From contig NZ_QWLJ01000016.1 of NCBI RefSeq assembly GCF_009917385.1, positions 1 to 64,000 of the forward strand: 64,000 bases of DNA, read 5' to 3'. The notes beneath the pieces were generated by a model. The model was not told the origin of the DNA. It did not search any database and worked only from the letters and a program-made list of their open reading frames with translations. How positions within the stretch are numbered: the first letter of the stretch is position 1; each line of letters opens with the position of its first letter. A program made the position numbers and the translations under genes. The DNA comes from Roseburia sp. 1XD42-34. Lineage in GTDB: Bacteria; Bacillota; Bacilli; Bacillales; Amphibacillaceae. Below are positions 26,909-36,481 of the stretch, piece by piece.

Positions 26909-29900
26909 ATGCGTGAGAGAATTATGGGGGAAAACATCATGGTGAAAGAAGCCGCACCACATGTGCTACATCAACTGGTTGCGGTATATGAACAAGTACT
27001 TGAAAACGGAGATGATATTCGCGCAGAGAAATTAATTGAGCTTTACGATAAATATAAGCGTCAGGAGCTTATGATCTGTTTTGCTGGTCATTTTTCTGCT
27101 GGAAAATCATCCATGATTAATGCATTGCTAGGAAAGGACATTTTACCAAACAGTCCCATTCCAACAAGTGCGAATATCGTTAAAATCACATCTGGCAAGG
27201 GTAGGGTTCGGGTGTATTTCAAGCATAGCACTCCCGAAGAATACCAAGAGCCGTTTGATCTCGATATGTTGAAGCAATATTCCATGGATAAAGATAATAT
27301 CCAAAAAATTGAAATCAGCACATCAGAACCACTGTTACCAGCGAAGACAGCGTTTATTGATACACCGGGTATTGATGCTGCAGATGATGCGGATCGATTA
27401 ATGACAGAAGGTTCACTACACCTAATGGATGCACTGTTTTATGTGATGGATTATAATCATGTACAATCGGAAGTGAATTTGCAATTTTTGCTAGATCTAC
27501 AAGCAAAAAATATACCATTCTATGTCATTATTAATCAAATTGATAAACATAAAGAGTCGGAGCTCACTTTTACTAGCTTTAAAGAAAGCATAAGACAGAC
27601 ATTCGATGGATGGGAAATCAAACCGGAGAGAATATTTTATTCTTCTTTATATGAACCTGACTTAGAACATAATCAATTTCAGGAAATTCAACACACATTA
27701 CACGAGCTATTAACAGTCCGTAAGTGGGAGTTATTAGACCGTCAGCATAGCTTGAATGACGTAATAGAACAACATGTTGTCTTTCTTCAGGAGCAATTTG
27801 AAGAAGAATTAGAAACATATTACATTTCAACGAAGCAACAAGAAGAGCTTAGCAAAAAATCTACTATCCAAAATAAATTGAATGCATACGAGCAAAAGAA
27901 ATCTGATTTGAAAACGGACTTTTATAAAGCTTTACAGCAGACATTAAAAAATGCATATTTAATGCCTGCCGCACTAAGAGATAAAGCGGCGTCCTTTTTA
28001 GAATCGCAGCAACGTGATTTCAAAGTTGGTTTATTAGGAACAAAGAAAAAAACGAGTGAAGAAAGAAAAAAACGTTTACACGAATTTCGAATTGATTTAC
28101 AGAAAACTGTGGAAGCGGGATTACAGTGGAAGCTGCGGGATAAGTGGTTGCTAGTGTTGAAGGAATATAAAGTGGATAACATACAAATGCGAGATGAGCT
28201 GCAACAGTTTACGATTTTGATCAAAGAAGCGGATTTACTAGAAACAATCAAGCACGGGGCTACACTTAATGGGGAATCCATAATCCAATATACGAATGAT
28301 TTGGCACACGAAATAAAAATTCAGGCGAAACAACAAGCGAATGCGTTATGGGATCAGGTAGAAGCGGCTATCCAGGACCGGATCCAGCCTGTATACACAA
28401 AACTGATGGACCAATTAAAGGAGATAAGCAGCATAGAGCAAAAGCTAAATCATTATCATGCGATAGAAAAAACATTAACCCGCAAACAAAACCTGGTTAG
28501 AGAAGCGATCTATCATGAAGTCCCTTCACGGGAAAAGACGATCGCAAAGATAGAAGAAATTTTATTCCAACAAAAACAACGCGTTACATTTGTAGCTCAA
28601 CCAATGGCATTGAAAGAACGGCAAATGGCAGGTTCCGAAGATTGTTTATTAACGGTTGAAAAACAAATATCTAGCAAAGAAACGGGAGCAAGTCATCCTG
28701 TAGAGACAACTGTTAACGCGATCGAACAGACAACGAGCATCGTTAAAGATCTACCAGGGTTTCAATCGATCATGGATGATTTAAAAAGTAAACAGTATCG
28801 TTTGGAAAATCGCACGTATACGATGGCATTATTTGGTGCGTTTAGTGCTGGTAAATCATCGTTTGCAAACGCACTAATGGGAAAAGCTATTTTACCAGTA
28901 TCGCCAAATCCAACCACAGCAGCCATCAATCGAATTCACCCTGTAACAAACACACATAGACATGGAACAGTAATTGTACAATTAAAAAAACAGGAGGAGT
29001 TAGTCAAAGAAATCATGACGATGACGAAACAATTCTCTCCTGAATCTAATTGTCTAAAAGAGTTAATAGCATGGATAGATAAAGAACAACTATACCGACA
29101 CGAAGAGGTAGAGAACATGTATCAAGCATATTTGCAAGCAGTTTTAAACGGCTATGCTTCTATGCAACAACTTTTAGGTCAGGCGATGTACTTATCTATC
29201 GATGCGTTTCCAAGCTATGTGACAGATGAAACGAAGGCGTGCTTTGTCAAAACGATCGACCTTTATTATGATTGTGAGCTAACACGTCAAGGGATTAGTC
29301 TAGTCGATACACCAGGAGCAGATTCTATCCATGCGCGACATACAAATGTAGCCTTTGATTATATAAAACATGCCGATGCCATTCTTTACGTAACGTATTA
29401 TAATCATGCGCTTAATCGAGCTGACAAAAATTTCCTTATGCAATTAGGAAGAGTAAAAGATTCCTTTCAATTAGATAAAATGTTTTTTATCGTTAATGCA
29501 GCTGATTTAGCAAAGGATGAGGAAGAACTAGCGCTAGTGTCAACATATGTTACGGAACAATTAGCCCAATTAGGGATTCGTTTTCCTCGTCTGTATCCTG
29601 TCTCCAGTAGGAAAGCATTAAGCGAAAAGCAACTTCATAAACAGTCGGATCAGCTAATGGCAGCATTTGAAACCGATTTTTATCCGTTTATTCATCGGGA
29701 CTTAACGAAATTGGCTGTGGCAGCTGCTTTTCGGGATATAGAACGATTGGAGCAACAGCTTCAGCAATTCATTGCCTCCCAGAAGTTAGATCAACAAGAG
29801 AAAGAAACGTTGAAACAATCCATTGAAACAAAGCATCAGCAAATACAACAAATAATAGATAACATAAAAGCTGTTCCGTATTTCAACCAAGTCAAACAAA

Positions 29901-30583
29901 AAATTCAAAAGCAACTATATTATGTTCTGGAGCGGTTTTCGATTCGCTTCCATGATATGTTTAAAGAAACGTTTAATCCCACCACCATTACGGAATCTGG
30001 TAAAGAAGGAAGAAAGCAACTTTTGGATTGCATAAAGAATTTGCTTGCATACTGCCAAACAGAGTTGATGCGGGAACTACAAGCTGTTTCTTTGCGAATA
30101 GAAGCATTTATGAATGATTCTATGCTGGATGTATACCGTTTTATCGAAAAGCAAAGCCAAATCGTTGATCCATCATTTATGTTTGCGGAAATAGACAGGA
30201 AAGATATAGTTACTCCTGTTTTTCCCGAAGCCTTTCCAGCAATGGACTATCAACCATTAAATCGTATGGCTCAGTCATACAAAAACAAAAAAACTTTTTT
30301 TGCCAAAAACGAAAAGGAACGAACAAAAGAAGCAATATATGGGTTTTTGCAGCCAATAGTGAAGGAATATATGGATGTAAATGAACATCGAATGTACGCA
30401 TTTTATGAAGAGCAATGGACAAAGCTTATATCAGATTTAAAGGAGAACATTGCTATACAGTTGCAAAAACATATGGATAGCTATCATGAAATGATCACTT
30501 CCAACGTTTCGCTGCCAGAATTAATCAACAAACAGCATGAAGTGTCTGCCATTTTAGCGGATTATAAACAGAAAGAAGGATAA
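26909..30583 (+). CDS. dynA: Double-GTPase dynamin-like protein DynA (YpbR)
   Basis: A 1224-residue bacterial dynamin with two fused GTPase modules. Module 1 has FAGHFSAGKSS (P-loop), DTPGID and NQIDK. Module 2, from about residue 635, has FGAFSAGKSS, DTPGAD and a NAAD guanine motif. Long coiled-coil stretches follow each GTPase, and membrane binding would be through paddle regions near their tips. B. subtilis DynA tethers and fuses membranes and protects against membrane damage and phage. I chose the ATG at 26909 (AAGGA six bases upstream). ATGs at 26924 and 26939 are alternatives. The ypcP gene follows three bases on, the same pair as in B. subtilis. Confidence 0.93.
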   Translation: MRERIMGENIMVKEAAPHVLHQLVAVYEQVLENGDDIRAEKLIELYDKYKRQELMICFAGHFSAGKSSMINALLGKDILPNSPIPTSANIVKITSGKGRVRVYFKHSTPEEYQEPFDLDMLKQYSMDKDNIQKIEISTSEPLLPAKTAFIDTPGIDAADDADRLMTEGSLHLMDALFYVMDYNHVQSEVNLQFLLDLQAKNIPFYVIINQIDKHKESELTFTSFKESIRQTFDGWEIKPERIFYSSLYEPDLEHNQFQEIQHTLHELLTVRKWELLDRQHSLNDVIEQHVVFLQEQFEEELETYYISTKQQEELSKKSTIQNKLNAYEQKKSDLKTDFYKALQQTLKNAYLMPAALRDKAASFLESQQRDFKVGLLGTKKKTSEERKKRLHEFRIDLQKTVEAGLQWKLRDKWLLVLKEYKVDNIQMRDELQQFTILIKEADLLETIKHGATLNGESIIQYTNDLAHEIKIQAKQQANALWDQVEAAIQDRIQPVYTKLMDQLKEISSIEQKLNHYHAIEKTLTRKQNLVREAIYHEVPSREKTIAKIEEILFQQKQRVTFVAQPMALKERQMAGSEDCLLTVEKQISSKETGASHPVETTVNAIEQTTSIVKDLPGFQSIMDDLKSKQYRLENRTYTMALFGAFSAGKSSFANALMGKAILPVSPNPTTAAINRIHPVTNTHRHGTVIVQLKKQEELVKEIMTMTKQFSPESNCLKELIAWIDKEQLYRHEEVENMYQAYLQAVLNGYASMQQLLGQAMYLSIDAFPSYVTDETKACFVKTIDLYYDCELTRQGISLVDTPGADSIHARHTNVAFDYIKHADAILYVTYYNHALNRADKNFLMQLGRVKDSFQLDKMFFIVNAADLAKDEEELALVSTYVTEQLAQLGIRFPRLYPVSSRKALSEKQLHKQSDQLMAAFETDFYPFIHRDLTKLAVAAAFRDIERLEQQLQQFIASQKLDQQEKETLKQSIETKHQQIQQIIDNIKAVPYFNQVKQKIQKQLYYVLERFSIRFHDMFKETFNPTTITESGKEGRKQLLDCIKNLLAYCQTELMRELQAVSLRIEAFMNDSMLDVYRFIEKQSQIVDPSFMFAEIDRKDIVTPVFPEAFPAMDYQPLNRMAQSYKNKKTFFAKNEKERTKEAIYGFLQPIVKEYMDVNEHRMYAFYEEQWTKLISDLKENIAIQLQKHMDSYHEMITSNVSLPELINKQHEVSAILADYKQKEG

Positions 30584-30586
30584 ACA

Positions 30587-31450
30587 TTGAACAAACATCA
30601 AATTATGTTAGTGGACGGCATGGCGTTATTATTTCGAGGTTTTTTTGCTACTGCATTCCGTGGTAATTTTATGAAAACGAGGGAAGGGGTGCCGACAAAC
30701 GGCGTTTATCAATTTTTGCGTTATTTTCTAGATGCAGTGAACACATTTCAACCAACACACGTCGTATGCTGTTGGGATATGGGAAGTAAAACGTTTCGAA
30801 CAGAAATGTATGCTGCTTATAAGGCCAATCGTGACGAACCTCCGGTAGAGTTGATACCGCAATTTGACTTAGCCAAAAAAGTGGTAGATAGCTTTAATAT
30901 GCCGAATATCGGCTTAGAGAATTATGAAGCCGATGATTGTATTGGAACTTTAGCAAAGATGTACGGTGCTGATCATGAAGTAACGATTCTGACCGGCGAC
31001 CAAGATATTTTGCAATTGGTAGACGATGGTATCCAAGTAGCCATTATGAAAAAAGGCCAAGGGAATTATGACCTGTTTAATCAAGCTAATTTCTATGAGA
31101 AGAAAGGCATCCATCCTAAACAAATTATTGATTTGAAAGGGTTAATGGGGGATCCTTCCGATAATTATCCAGGTGTCAAAGGAATTGGCGAAAAAACAGC
31201 ATTAAAATTAATCCAAGAGCATGGGACTATTGAGGATATGATCGCAAATATAGATACGTTGCCAAAAGGTGTTCAAACAAAGATGAAAGCAAACATGAAA
31301 ATGCTACATTTATCAAGGCGTCTCGCTGAAATTAAATGTGATGTTCCAATTACGTGTGAGTTAGAACAAGCTTTATGGGATTATGATCGGGAGCATATTA
31401 TTAGTACATTTCAATCGTTTGAATGGAAATATTTAGACAAGCTCGTGTAA
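30587..31450 (+). CDS. ypcP: 5'-3' exonuclease YpcP
   Basis: A 287-residue homologue of the 5'-nuclease domain of DNA polymerase I, without the polymerase part. Acidic metal-site motifs are present (MLVDGMALLFRGFF, YEADDCIGTLA, ILTGDQDILQLV). The helix-three-turn-helix LMGDPSDNYPGVKGIGEKTA is complete. It probably removes RNA primers or flaps. The start is a TTG at 30587 six bases after AAGGA, and the gap to dynA is only three bases, so they are coupled. A hairpin at 31461-31497 follows. Confidence 0.92.
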   Translation: MNKHQIMLVDGMALLFRGFFATAFRGNFMKTREGVPTNGVYQFLRYFLDAVNTFQPTHVVCCWDMGSKTFRTEMYAAYKANRDEPPVELIPQFDLAKKVVDSFNMPNIGLENYEADDCIGTLAKMYGADHEVTILTGDQDILQLVDDGIQVAIMKKGQGNYDLFNQANFYEKKGIHPKQIIDLKGLMGDPSDNYPGVKGIGEKTALKLIQEHGTIEDMIANIDTLPKGVQTKMKANMKMLHLSRRLAEIKCDVPITCELEQALWDYDREHIISTFQSFEWKYLDKLV

Positions 31451-31507
31451 AGTAGTTCTTCAATCAGTGGTGGGTTTTCATTCATCCTCACTGATTGTTA
31501 AGAAAAT

Positions 31508-31600
31508 GGGGCATTTAGGCGCTGTTATCTCCCTGTTGAAGTATACAGATTATTCAACTCCGAAGCTACATCCTTATAGCCCCTTATATGTGGGTAAAAT
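31508..31600 (+). repeat. Second dispersed repeat family, copy 1
   Basis: Shares GGGCATTTA, GCTGTTA, CTCC, CCGAAGC and CTTATAT in the same order and similar spacing with the reverse-strand stretch at 61190-61284. Both are non-coding. It looks like a diverged short interspersed repeat. Confidence 0.55.
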
Positions 31601-31620
31601 AAACTATCTAATTAGTAGAA

Positions 31621-31670
31621 AGGGCAAACCAATGAACTGTTCTTAGCTTATTGGTTGTCCTTTTGTTTTT
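31621..31670 (+). terminator. Terminator-like hairpin
   Basis: AGGGCAAACCAAT (31621-31633) pairs with ATTGGTTGTCC (31650-31660), with one bulge, followed by TTTTGTTTTT. Confidence 0.6.
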
Positions 31671-32107
31671 GTATTGCTTCTTAGTCTAGTAAAACATGAG
31701 CAATCCCATCTTATTATGCAGGGATATAACAAAATTGCAGGGTATGCGCTATACAGGGAGGGGGTAACCCGGATACCCTTTATTGGGTTTATTTTTATGT
31801 TCTTTATTAAGAACGAAAATAATTTCTTTTTATAAGAATTGCCTGACAAAATAAGATGTTGCTAAAAGAGCAATCGCTTGCGTGGATCTGTTAATTCTGG
31901 TTGAATGTTTCTTGCAAGTTGCTTTATTATGAATTCGTTTTATTTGGTTAAGCTAAGAAAATAATTTATAGTAAAAGTTGAATGAAACAATTCTGTTTAT
32001 ATCATGCTTTGTTATCGTTTTATTTGAAAGTTCAATTGCTCAATGAATAACGTAAGTATATATTATTGACGTTTATAGTGAAAAATTCTGTCGTGAGGTT
32101 GATAAAT

Positions 32108-32743
32108 ATGTTATTGTTTCGTATTGAAAATGTAAAAGTAAATGAAATTATAGAAGTAAGTCAGTTAGAAATTCCAGCAAATCAAATTGTTTGTATTATC
32201 GGAAAAAGTGGGAGTGGAAAATCAACTTTTCTTCGATTATTAAACCATTTGGACTCTCCTGACGAAGGCACCATTTTTTACCGTGGTAACGATATTCAAC
32301 AATTGGACCCGATTGAACTAAGGCGTTCTATTACTATGGTTCCGCAAACGCCGGTTATGTTTCCGGGAACGATTAAAGATAATTTGCAAATCGGTCAAAG
32401 ATTATCTGGTCTAAGTACGGCGGATGAGGTAACACTTCAACAAGCTCTTAAACGTGTATCTTTGCATAAATCATTGGATACTCCAGCCAACGACTTATCA
32501 GGAGGGGAAAAGCAACGACTTGCTTTAGCGAGAGCCACGTTACTAGACGCCGACGTTTTTTTATTGGATGAACCGTCTTCCGCGTTAGATAGCGATACAG
32601 CGGATGAAGTCATCGATGCGTTTATTGATTTTATTAAGTCTGAAAATAAATCGTTAATTATGATCACCCATGATCTTGGACTAGCAGAACGAGTGGCAGA
32701 CGTTACTATTGAAATGAATTTATATAGTAAAAACGCCTCGTAA
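32108..32743 (+). CDS. fetA: Iron efflux-type ABC transporter ATPase FetA (YbbL)
   Basis: A compact 211-residue ATPase with GKSGSGKST (Walker A), LSGGEKQRLALARATL (signature) and DVFLLDEPSSALD (Walker B). Paired with a UPF0014/FetB permease just downstream, it matches E. coli FetAB (YbbLM), implicated in iron export and oxidative stress resistance. I chose the ATG at 32108 because GAGG lies eight bases before it. The frame extends upstream to 32066 without a ribosome site. A direct role in iron transport in this organism is inferred. Confidence 0.85.
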   Translation: MLLFRIENVKVNEIIEVSQLEIPANQIVCIIGKSGSGKSTFLRLLNHLDSPDEGTIFYRGNDIQQLDPIELRRSITMVPQTPVMFPGTIKDNLQIGQRLSGLSTADEVTLQQALKRVSLHKSLDTPANDLSGGEKQRLALARATLLDADVFLLDEPSSALDSDTADEVIDAFIDFIKSENKSLIMITHDLGLAERVADVTIEMNLYSKNAS

Positions 32744-32850
32744 TTGCTGTCATATAAGGGCATTGATTACAGGTTTCATATTCAAACAAGCTATTGATAT
32801 TAAAATGCTTTGAATTTGGAACGGCTAATTATTAGAAAGGAGCTTAAAAA

Positions 32851-33645
32851 ATGAATGAAACAACTTCGATAGATTTAACTTTTTGGCAATTATTATTCGC
32901 CTATGTCTTCATTGTTATTTTATGGATGATTGTCCGTGTAAAAGGTATACCAAGAGAGAAACTTATCATTATTTCAACGTTACGAATGACTGTACAGTTA
33001 ATCCTTGTTGGTTATTTATTAATGATCGTGTTTGAAAATCCGCATCCAATGATCACGTTAGTCATTGTCTTATTTATGCTTGGGTTTGCTATTTACAATG
33101 TATATAAACGTGCAAGTGTAGCAATTCATGTATCGGTCAAAAAGGCAATTGCTGTTGCCATGGTATTAGGTATATCTGTAAGTATGGTTTATTTTTTATT
33201 TGTTGTATTACAGTTAGACCCGTGGTATAATCCACAGCTGTTCATTCCAATTAGTGGCATGATTATTGGAAATGCCATGACAGGGATTACCCTAGGAGTG
33301 AACCAATTACTCATTGGAATGAGGGAGCAAAAAGAAAAGGTAGAGGCAGCTTTAATGCTTGGAGGAACACCTAAAGAAGCGTCTCATTCGATTATTAATG
33401 AAGCATTTGACTCCGCAATGCTTCCGACCATCAATTCCATGGTCGGTATGGGTATTGTATTTTTACCAGGTATGATGACAGGGCAAATCATCGCAGGAGC
33501 TTCACCGGTTAGTGCGGTTAAATATCAAATTGCAATTATGCTTGGTGTAGCTGGTACGGTGGCTATAACGGTAGTGATTTTCCTCCATTTAGCATATAAA
33601 GTGTTCTTTAATCAGCGCGCACAATTGAAGTTTTCCGATCAATAA
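32851..33645 (+). CDS. fetB: ABC transporter permease FetB (YbbM, UPF0014)
   Basis: A 264-residue membrane protein with about six to seven hydrophobic segments and the UPF0014 signature region (ISTLRMTVQLILVGYLL, ISGMIIGNAMTGITLGVNQL, MLGGTPKEASHSIINEAFDS, STMVGMGIVFLPGMMTGQI-like). It forms a transporter with FetA, 107 bases upstream. A ribosome site AAAGGAG precedes the ATG. Confidence 0.88.
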   Translation: MNETTSIDLTFWQLLFAYVFIVILWMIVRVKGIPREKLIIISTLRMTVQLILVGYLLMIVFENPHPMITLVIVLFMLGFAIYNVYKRASVAIHVSVKKAIAVAMVLGISVSMVYFLFVVLQLDPWYNPQLFIPISGMIIGNAMTGITLGVNQLLIGMREQKEKVEAALMLGGTPKEASHSIINEAFDSAMLPTINSMVGMGIVFLPGMMTGQIIAGASPVSAVKYQIAIMLGVAGTVAITVVIFLHLAYKVFFNQRAQLKFSDQ

Positions 33646-33757
33646 GTGACACAGGATGATACTACTGAAAAGAAATTACTTTAATCCGATAGGTACGGTT
33701 GGAAAAATAGTTGTATTCCTTTTATAATAAAGAAAAAACATGCAGGAGGAAAAATCT

Positions 33758-34183
33758 ATGGTGTTTCCTTCCAAGAAGGATCGATGGATTACCATTCTCT
33801 TATGGGGAATTTCGATAATAGGGTTGCTTATACCGATCCGCACAGGAAACTTGTTATCCGTATTACTGATTCTCCCATTAATTGGGCTTTTATTATGGTT
33901 TTGGTTTCGTACGGATTATCGGATTATCGGTGAAAAACTAAAAATCCGCTATGGACCGGTTCGCCAAACCATTCATATTAAAGAGATTCAAGTGATCTTT
34001 AAAGCGAAAAAAAATCCACTAATTGCAGCACCAGCTTTATCACTAGATCGAATGGTGCTTCACTGCGGAAAATTTAACGTAACGAGCATTTCTCCGCAAG
34101 ATAAGCATCAATTTTTACAAGCACTCGTTGCTATTAACCCACATATTAAAATAGAAAGGTCTTTGAAACAATCGCTCTCTTAA
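33758..34183 (+). CDS. PH-like domain membrane protein
   Basis: A 141-residue protein with two adjacent hydrophobic segments (residues about 10-45) followed by a bacterial PH-like domain (FRTDYRIIGEKLKIRYGPVR, then a FNVTSISPQDKHQFLQALVA tail typical of such domains). Function unknown; similar small proteins include the sublancin immunity protein SunI. I start at 33758 because AGGAGGA lies seven bases upstream. The ATG at 33740 overlaps that site. It stands alone between fetB and cysK. Confidence 0.65.
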   Translation: MVFPSKKDRWITILLWGISIIGLLIPIRTGNLLSVLLILPLIGLLLWFWFRTDYRIIGEKLKIRYGPVRQTIHIKEIQVIFKAKKNPLIAAPALSLDRMVLHCGKFNVTSISPQDKHQFLQALVAINPHIKIERSLKQSLS

Positions 34184-34243
34184 TTAGAATGATAACGGAT
34201 GAATCAAAAAAATAGCATGTTTGTTATAAAAGGGGGATGGAAA

Positions 34244-35167
34244 ATGCGTGTAGTTGAAAATATCAGTGAACTAATTGGAGATACTCCAATGGTAAAGCTA
34301 AATAAACTTGTTCCTGATGATGCAGCAGATCTGTATGTGAAATTAGAAATGTATAACCCTAGTAGAAGTGTCAAAGATAGAGCAGCTTATAATATGATAA
34401 GAGTTGCCGAAGAACAAGGACTTTTAAAACCAGGTGATACTATAATTGAGCCAACTAGCGGAAATACTGGAATTGGTTTAGCAATGAATGCTGCAGCCAG
34501 AGGGTACAAAGCGATTATTGTCATGCCAGATAACAGTACTGCGGAGCGAAGGAATATCTTAAAGGCATACGGGGCAGAAGTTGTACTGACACCTAGCGAA
34601 GAAAAAATGCCTGGAGCGATCAAAAAAGCACTGGAATTGCAAAAAGAACATCCCGCAAGCTTTATTCCGCAGCAATTTGAGAATGAAGCAAATCCGGATA
34701 TTCATAAAACAACAACAGCTCTGGAAATTTTGGAGCAAATGAATGGGGAACTGGACGCGTTTGTGTGTACAGCAGGTACTGGAGGAACGGTAACTGGTAC
34801 TGGTGAAGTGTTAAAGGAAAAGCTTCCCGATATTCATATCGCTGTGGTTGAACCAAAAGGTTCGCCTGTTTTATCAGGAGGAAAACCAGGTAAACATAAA
34901 CTTGTCGGTACGAGTCCGGGATTTATACCTGAGATATTAAATACGTCTATTTATGATGAAATTATGCAAATTAGAGATGAAGATGCCGTTGATCTCTTTA
35001 AACAACTTGGTCAAAAAGAAGGCATATTTATCGGGCTATCTGGCGCAGCAGCGGTCTTTGCTGCCATTCAAGTAGCAAAGCGACTAGGAAGAGAAAAGAA
35101 AGTTGTTTGTATTGCACCAGATTCAGGTGAACGTTATTTAAGTATGAATTTATTTGCTGAAAAATAA
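34244..35167 (+). CDS. cysK: Cysteine synthase (O-acetylserine sulfhydrylase)
   Basis: A 307-residue PLP enzyme that makes cysteine from O-acetylserine and sulfide. The PLP lysine is in PSRSVKDRAAYNM, the substrate loop is EPTSGNTGIGLAMNA, and the PLP-phosphate loop is TAGTGGTVTGTGEVL. AGGGGG lies seven bases before the ATG at 34244. The frame reaches back to 34199 without a better start. No riboswitch is visible upstream. It stands apart from other sulfur genes, so it may be a CysK paralogue. The distinction from cystathionine beta-synthase-like or CysM forms is not certain. Confidence 0.88.
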   Translation: MRVVENISELIGDTPMVKLNKLVPDDAADLYVKLEMYNPSRSVKDRAAYNMIRVAEEQGLLKPGDTIIEPTSGNTGIGLAMNAAARGYKAIIVMPDNSTAERRNILKAYGAEVVLTPSEEKMPGAIKKALELQKEHPASFIPQQFENEANPDIHKTTTALEILEQMNGELDAFVCTAGTGGTVTGTGEVLKEKLPDIHIAVVEPKGSPVLSGGKPGKHKLVGTSPGFIPEILNTSIYDEIMQIRDEDAVDLFKQLGQKEGIFIGLSGAAAVFAAIQVAKRLGREKKVVCIAPDSGERYLSMNLFAEK

Positions 35168-35296
35168 TTTAGCATAGCGTTTTAAAGGTTGTTCAACTAG
35201 TAATGGTTTGGGTATAAGGGGATTTGAAAAGTGTTCATATTCATTAGTAGTTATAGTTACAGGATGTGCATTTTGTTATTTATAACGATTATTATA

Positions 35297-35333
35297 AAAG
35301 GCCAACGAAATCCTCGTGATCGTTGGCTTTTTA
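35297..35333 (+). terminator. Terminator after cysK
   Basis: GCCAACGA (35301-35308) pairs with TCGTTGGC (35320-35327), with flanking A and T runs. Confidence 0.85.
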
Positions 35334-35410
35334 TATGGTAGGATAAAGTATAGCTTTTTTTAATGTATAGAAAACGATAGTATGGGACGCTGGTGGTGAA
35401 TGAAATGGTC

Positions 35411-35629
35411 GAATAGTCACGTCAGGAGCATGCGCCCAGCAACTAGGTGACTTCACTCTATTGCGCTTAAGCTAAGTCATCATCGCTTCATCACTAAGAG
35501 GAAGTCGACTAACCACGGGCTTTTCGTCCAGATGTTGGCATACCCTTGTTTTAGTAGAACGCTTCTTTTATCTCGATTGGTTCGTTCCATCCACTACGCG
35601 TTTTTAAACGGGCGCCCCAGCCTTTATTC
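35411..35629 (+). repeat. Dispersed palindromic repeat, copy B (long form, diverged)
   Basis: Retains GCGCCCAGCAACTAGG, AAGTCATCATCG, GACTAACCACGGGCTT, and the right end AAACGGGCGCC before CCTTT. It includes the inner segment missing from copies A and D. This is the most diverged copy. It ends 64 bases before the CPBP gene. Confidence 0.7.
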
Positions 35630-35692
35630 ACGTGAAATAATATTATTAGAGCTCAATGGTGTTGGAAAAAGAAGCCGCAGAGGGGGGAAAGG

Positions 35693-36355
35693 ATGAAAAA
35701 AATCACCTATATTATTAGTAGCTCTACCCTTATTTGCGCCTTGCTTGCGTTTATAGAGCATGGTCTAGAGATTAATTATCCCATAAAGACGATAAGTAAA
35801 ATCAGTTTATTTTTCCTCGTGATTTGGATATATGCAAGGCTGTTTGGCGATTTTCGTTTCCGTGATGTTTTAAGTTTAGAGAAATTAACTAAACAAAATT
35901 GGTTACGGTTACTTTTTCTCGGTGTACTATCTGCTGGTATTGTTTTAGTTGCTTATTTATTACTTTCACCTTATTTTTCCGTTCATCAAATTAAATATGA
36001 TTTAACTAGCAGATTAGGAATAACGGCGACAGGGTTTATTTTTGTAGGTATTTATATCACATTTGTGAACTCCTTTTTGGAAGAATATTTTTTTCGCGGG
36101 TTTATCTTTTTCCATCTGCCGAGAAAAATCGGCTACTTTTTTAGCCCACTCCTATTCGCAACCTACCATATTCCGATGATTGCTCTATGGTTTAGTCCTG
36201 TTTTAATCAGTACTTGCTTTATCAGTCTTTGGGGAATTGCTATGGTCTTTCATAAGGTAAATGAAAAAAATCGAACGATCTGGTCTTCATGGATCATTCA
36301 TATATGCGCAGACATGATGATTATTATCATTGGAATGACGTTATTTTATTTTTAA
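35693..36355 (+). CDS. CPBP-family intramembrane metalloprotease
   Basis: A 220-residue membrane protein with about seven hydrophobic segments. The CPBP/Abi motifs are present: EEYFFRGF (around residue 130), FATYHIPM and a final HICADM, which together supply the glutamates and histidines of the metal site. Relatives process prenylated proteins or give self-immunity to bacteriocins. No bacteriocin genes are nearby. The ATG follows AGGGGGGAAAGG. Confidence 0.85.
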   Translation: MKKITYIISSSTLICALLAFIEHGLEINYPIKTISKISLFFLVIWIYARLFGDFRFRDVLSLEKLTKQNWLRLLFLGVLSAGIVLVAYLLLSPYFSVHQIKYDLTSRLGITATGFIFVGIYITFVNSFLEEYFFRGFIFFHLPRKIGYFFSPLLFATYHIPMIALWFSPVLISTCFISLWGIAMVFHKVNEKNRTIWSSWIIHICADMMIIIIGMTLFYF

Positions 36356-36481
36356 GTTTTCGATTAAAAAGCTAATGTAGGCACAGAAAGCTAGTTTTCT
36401 ATCACGGCACGTATTTGTGTAAACCGAAATGACATATCCCTTTTGTGCATGAAATTTTTCTAAAAAAAGGAGAGCCTTCAT

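Larger units (their letters stand above)
31451..32107. other. Intergenic region with repeat and terminators
   Basis: Holds a stem-loop CAATCAGTG/CACTGATTG (31461-31497), a copy of the second repeat family (31508-31600) and a terminator-like hairpin at 31621-31670. No gene is supported. Confidence 0.5.
35168..35692. other. Intergenic region with terminator and repeat
   Basis: Contains the cysK terminator (35297-35333) and copy B of the palindromic repeat (35411-35629). No gene. Confidence 0.6.
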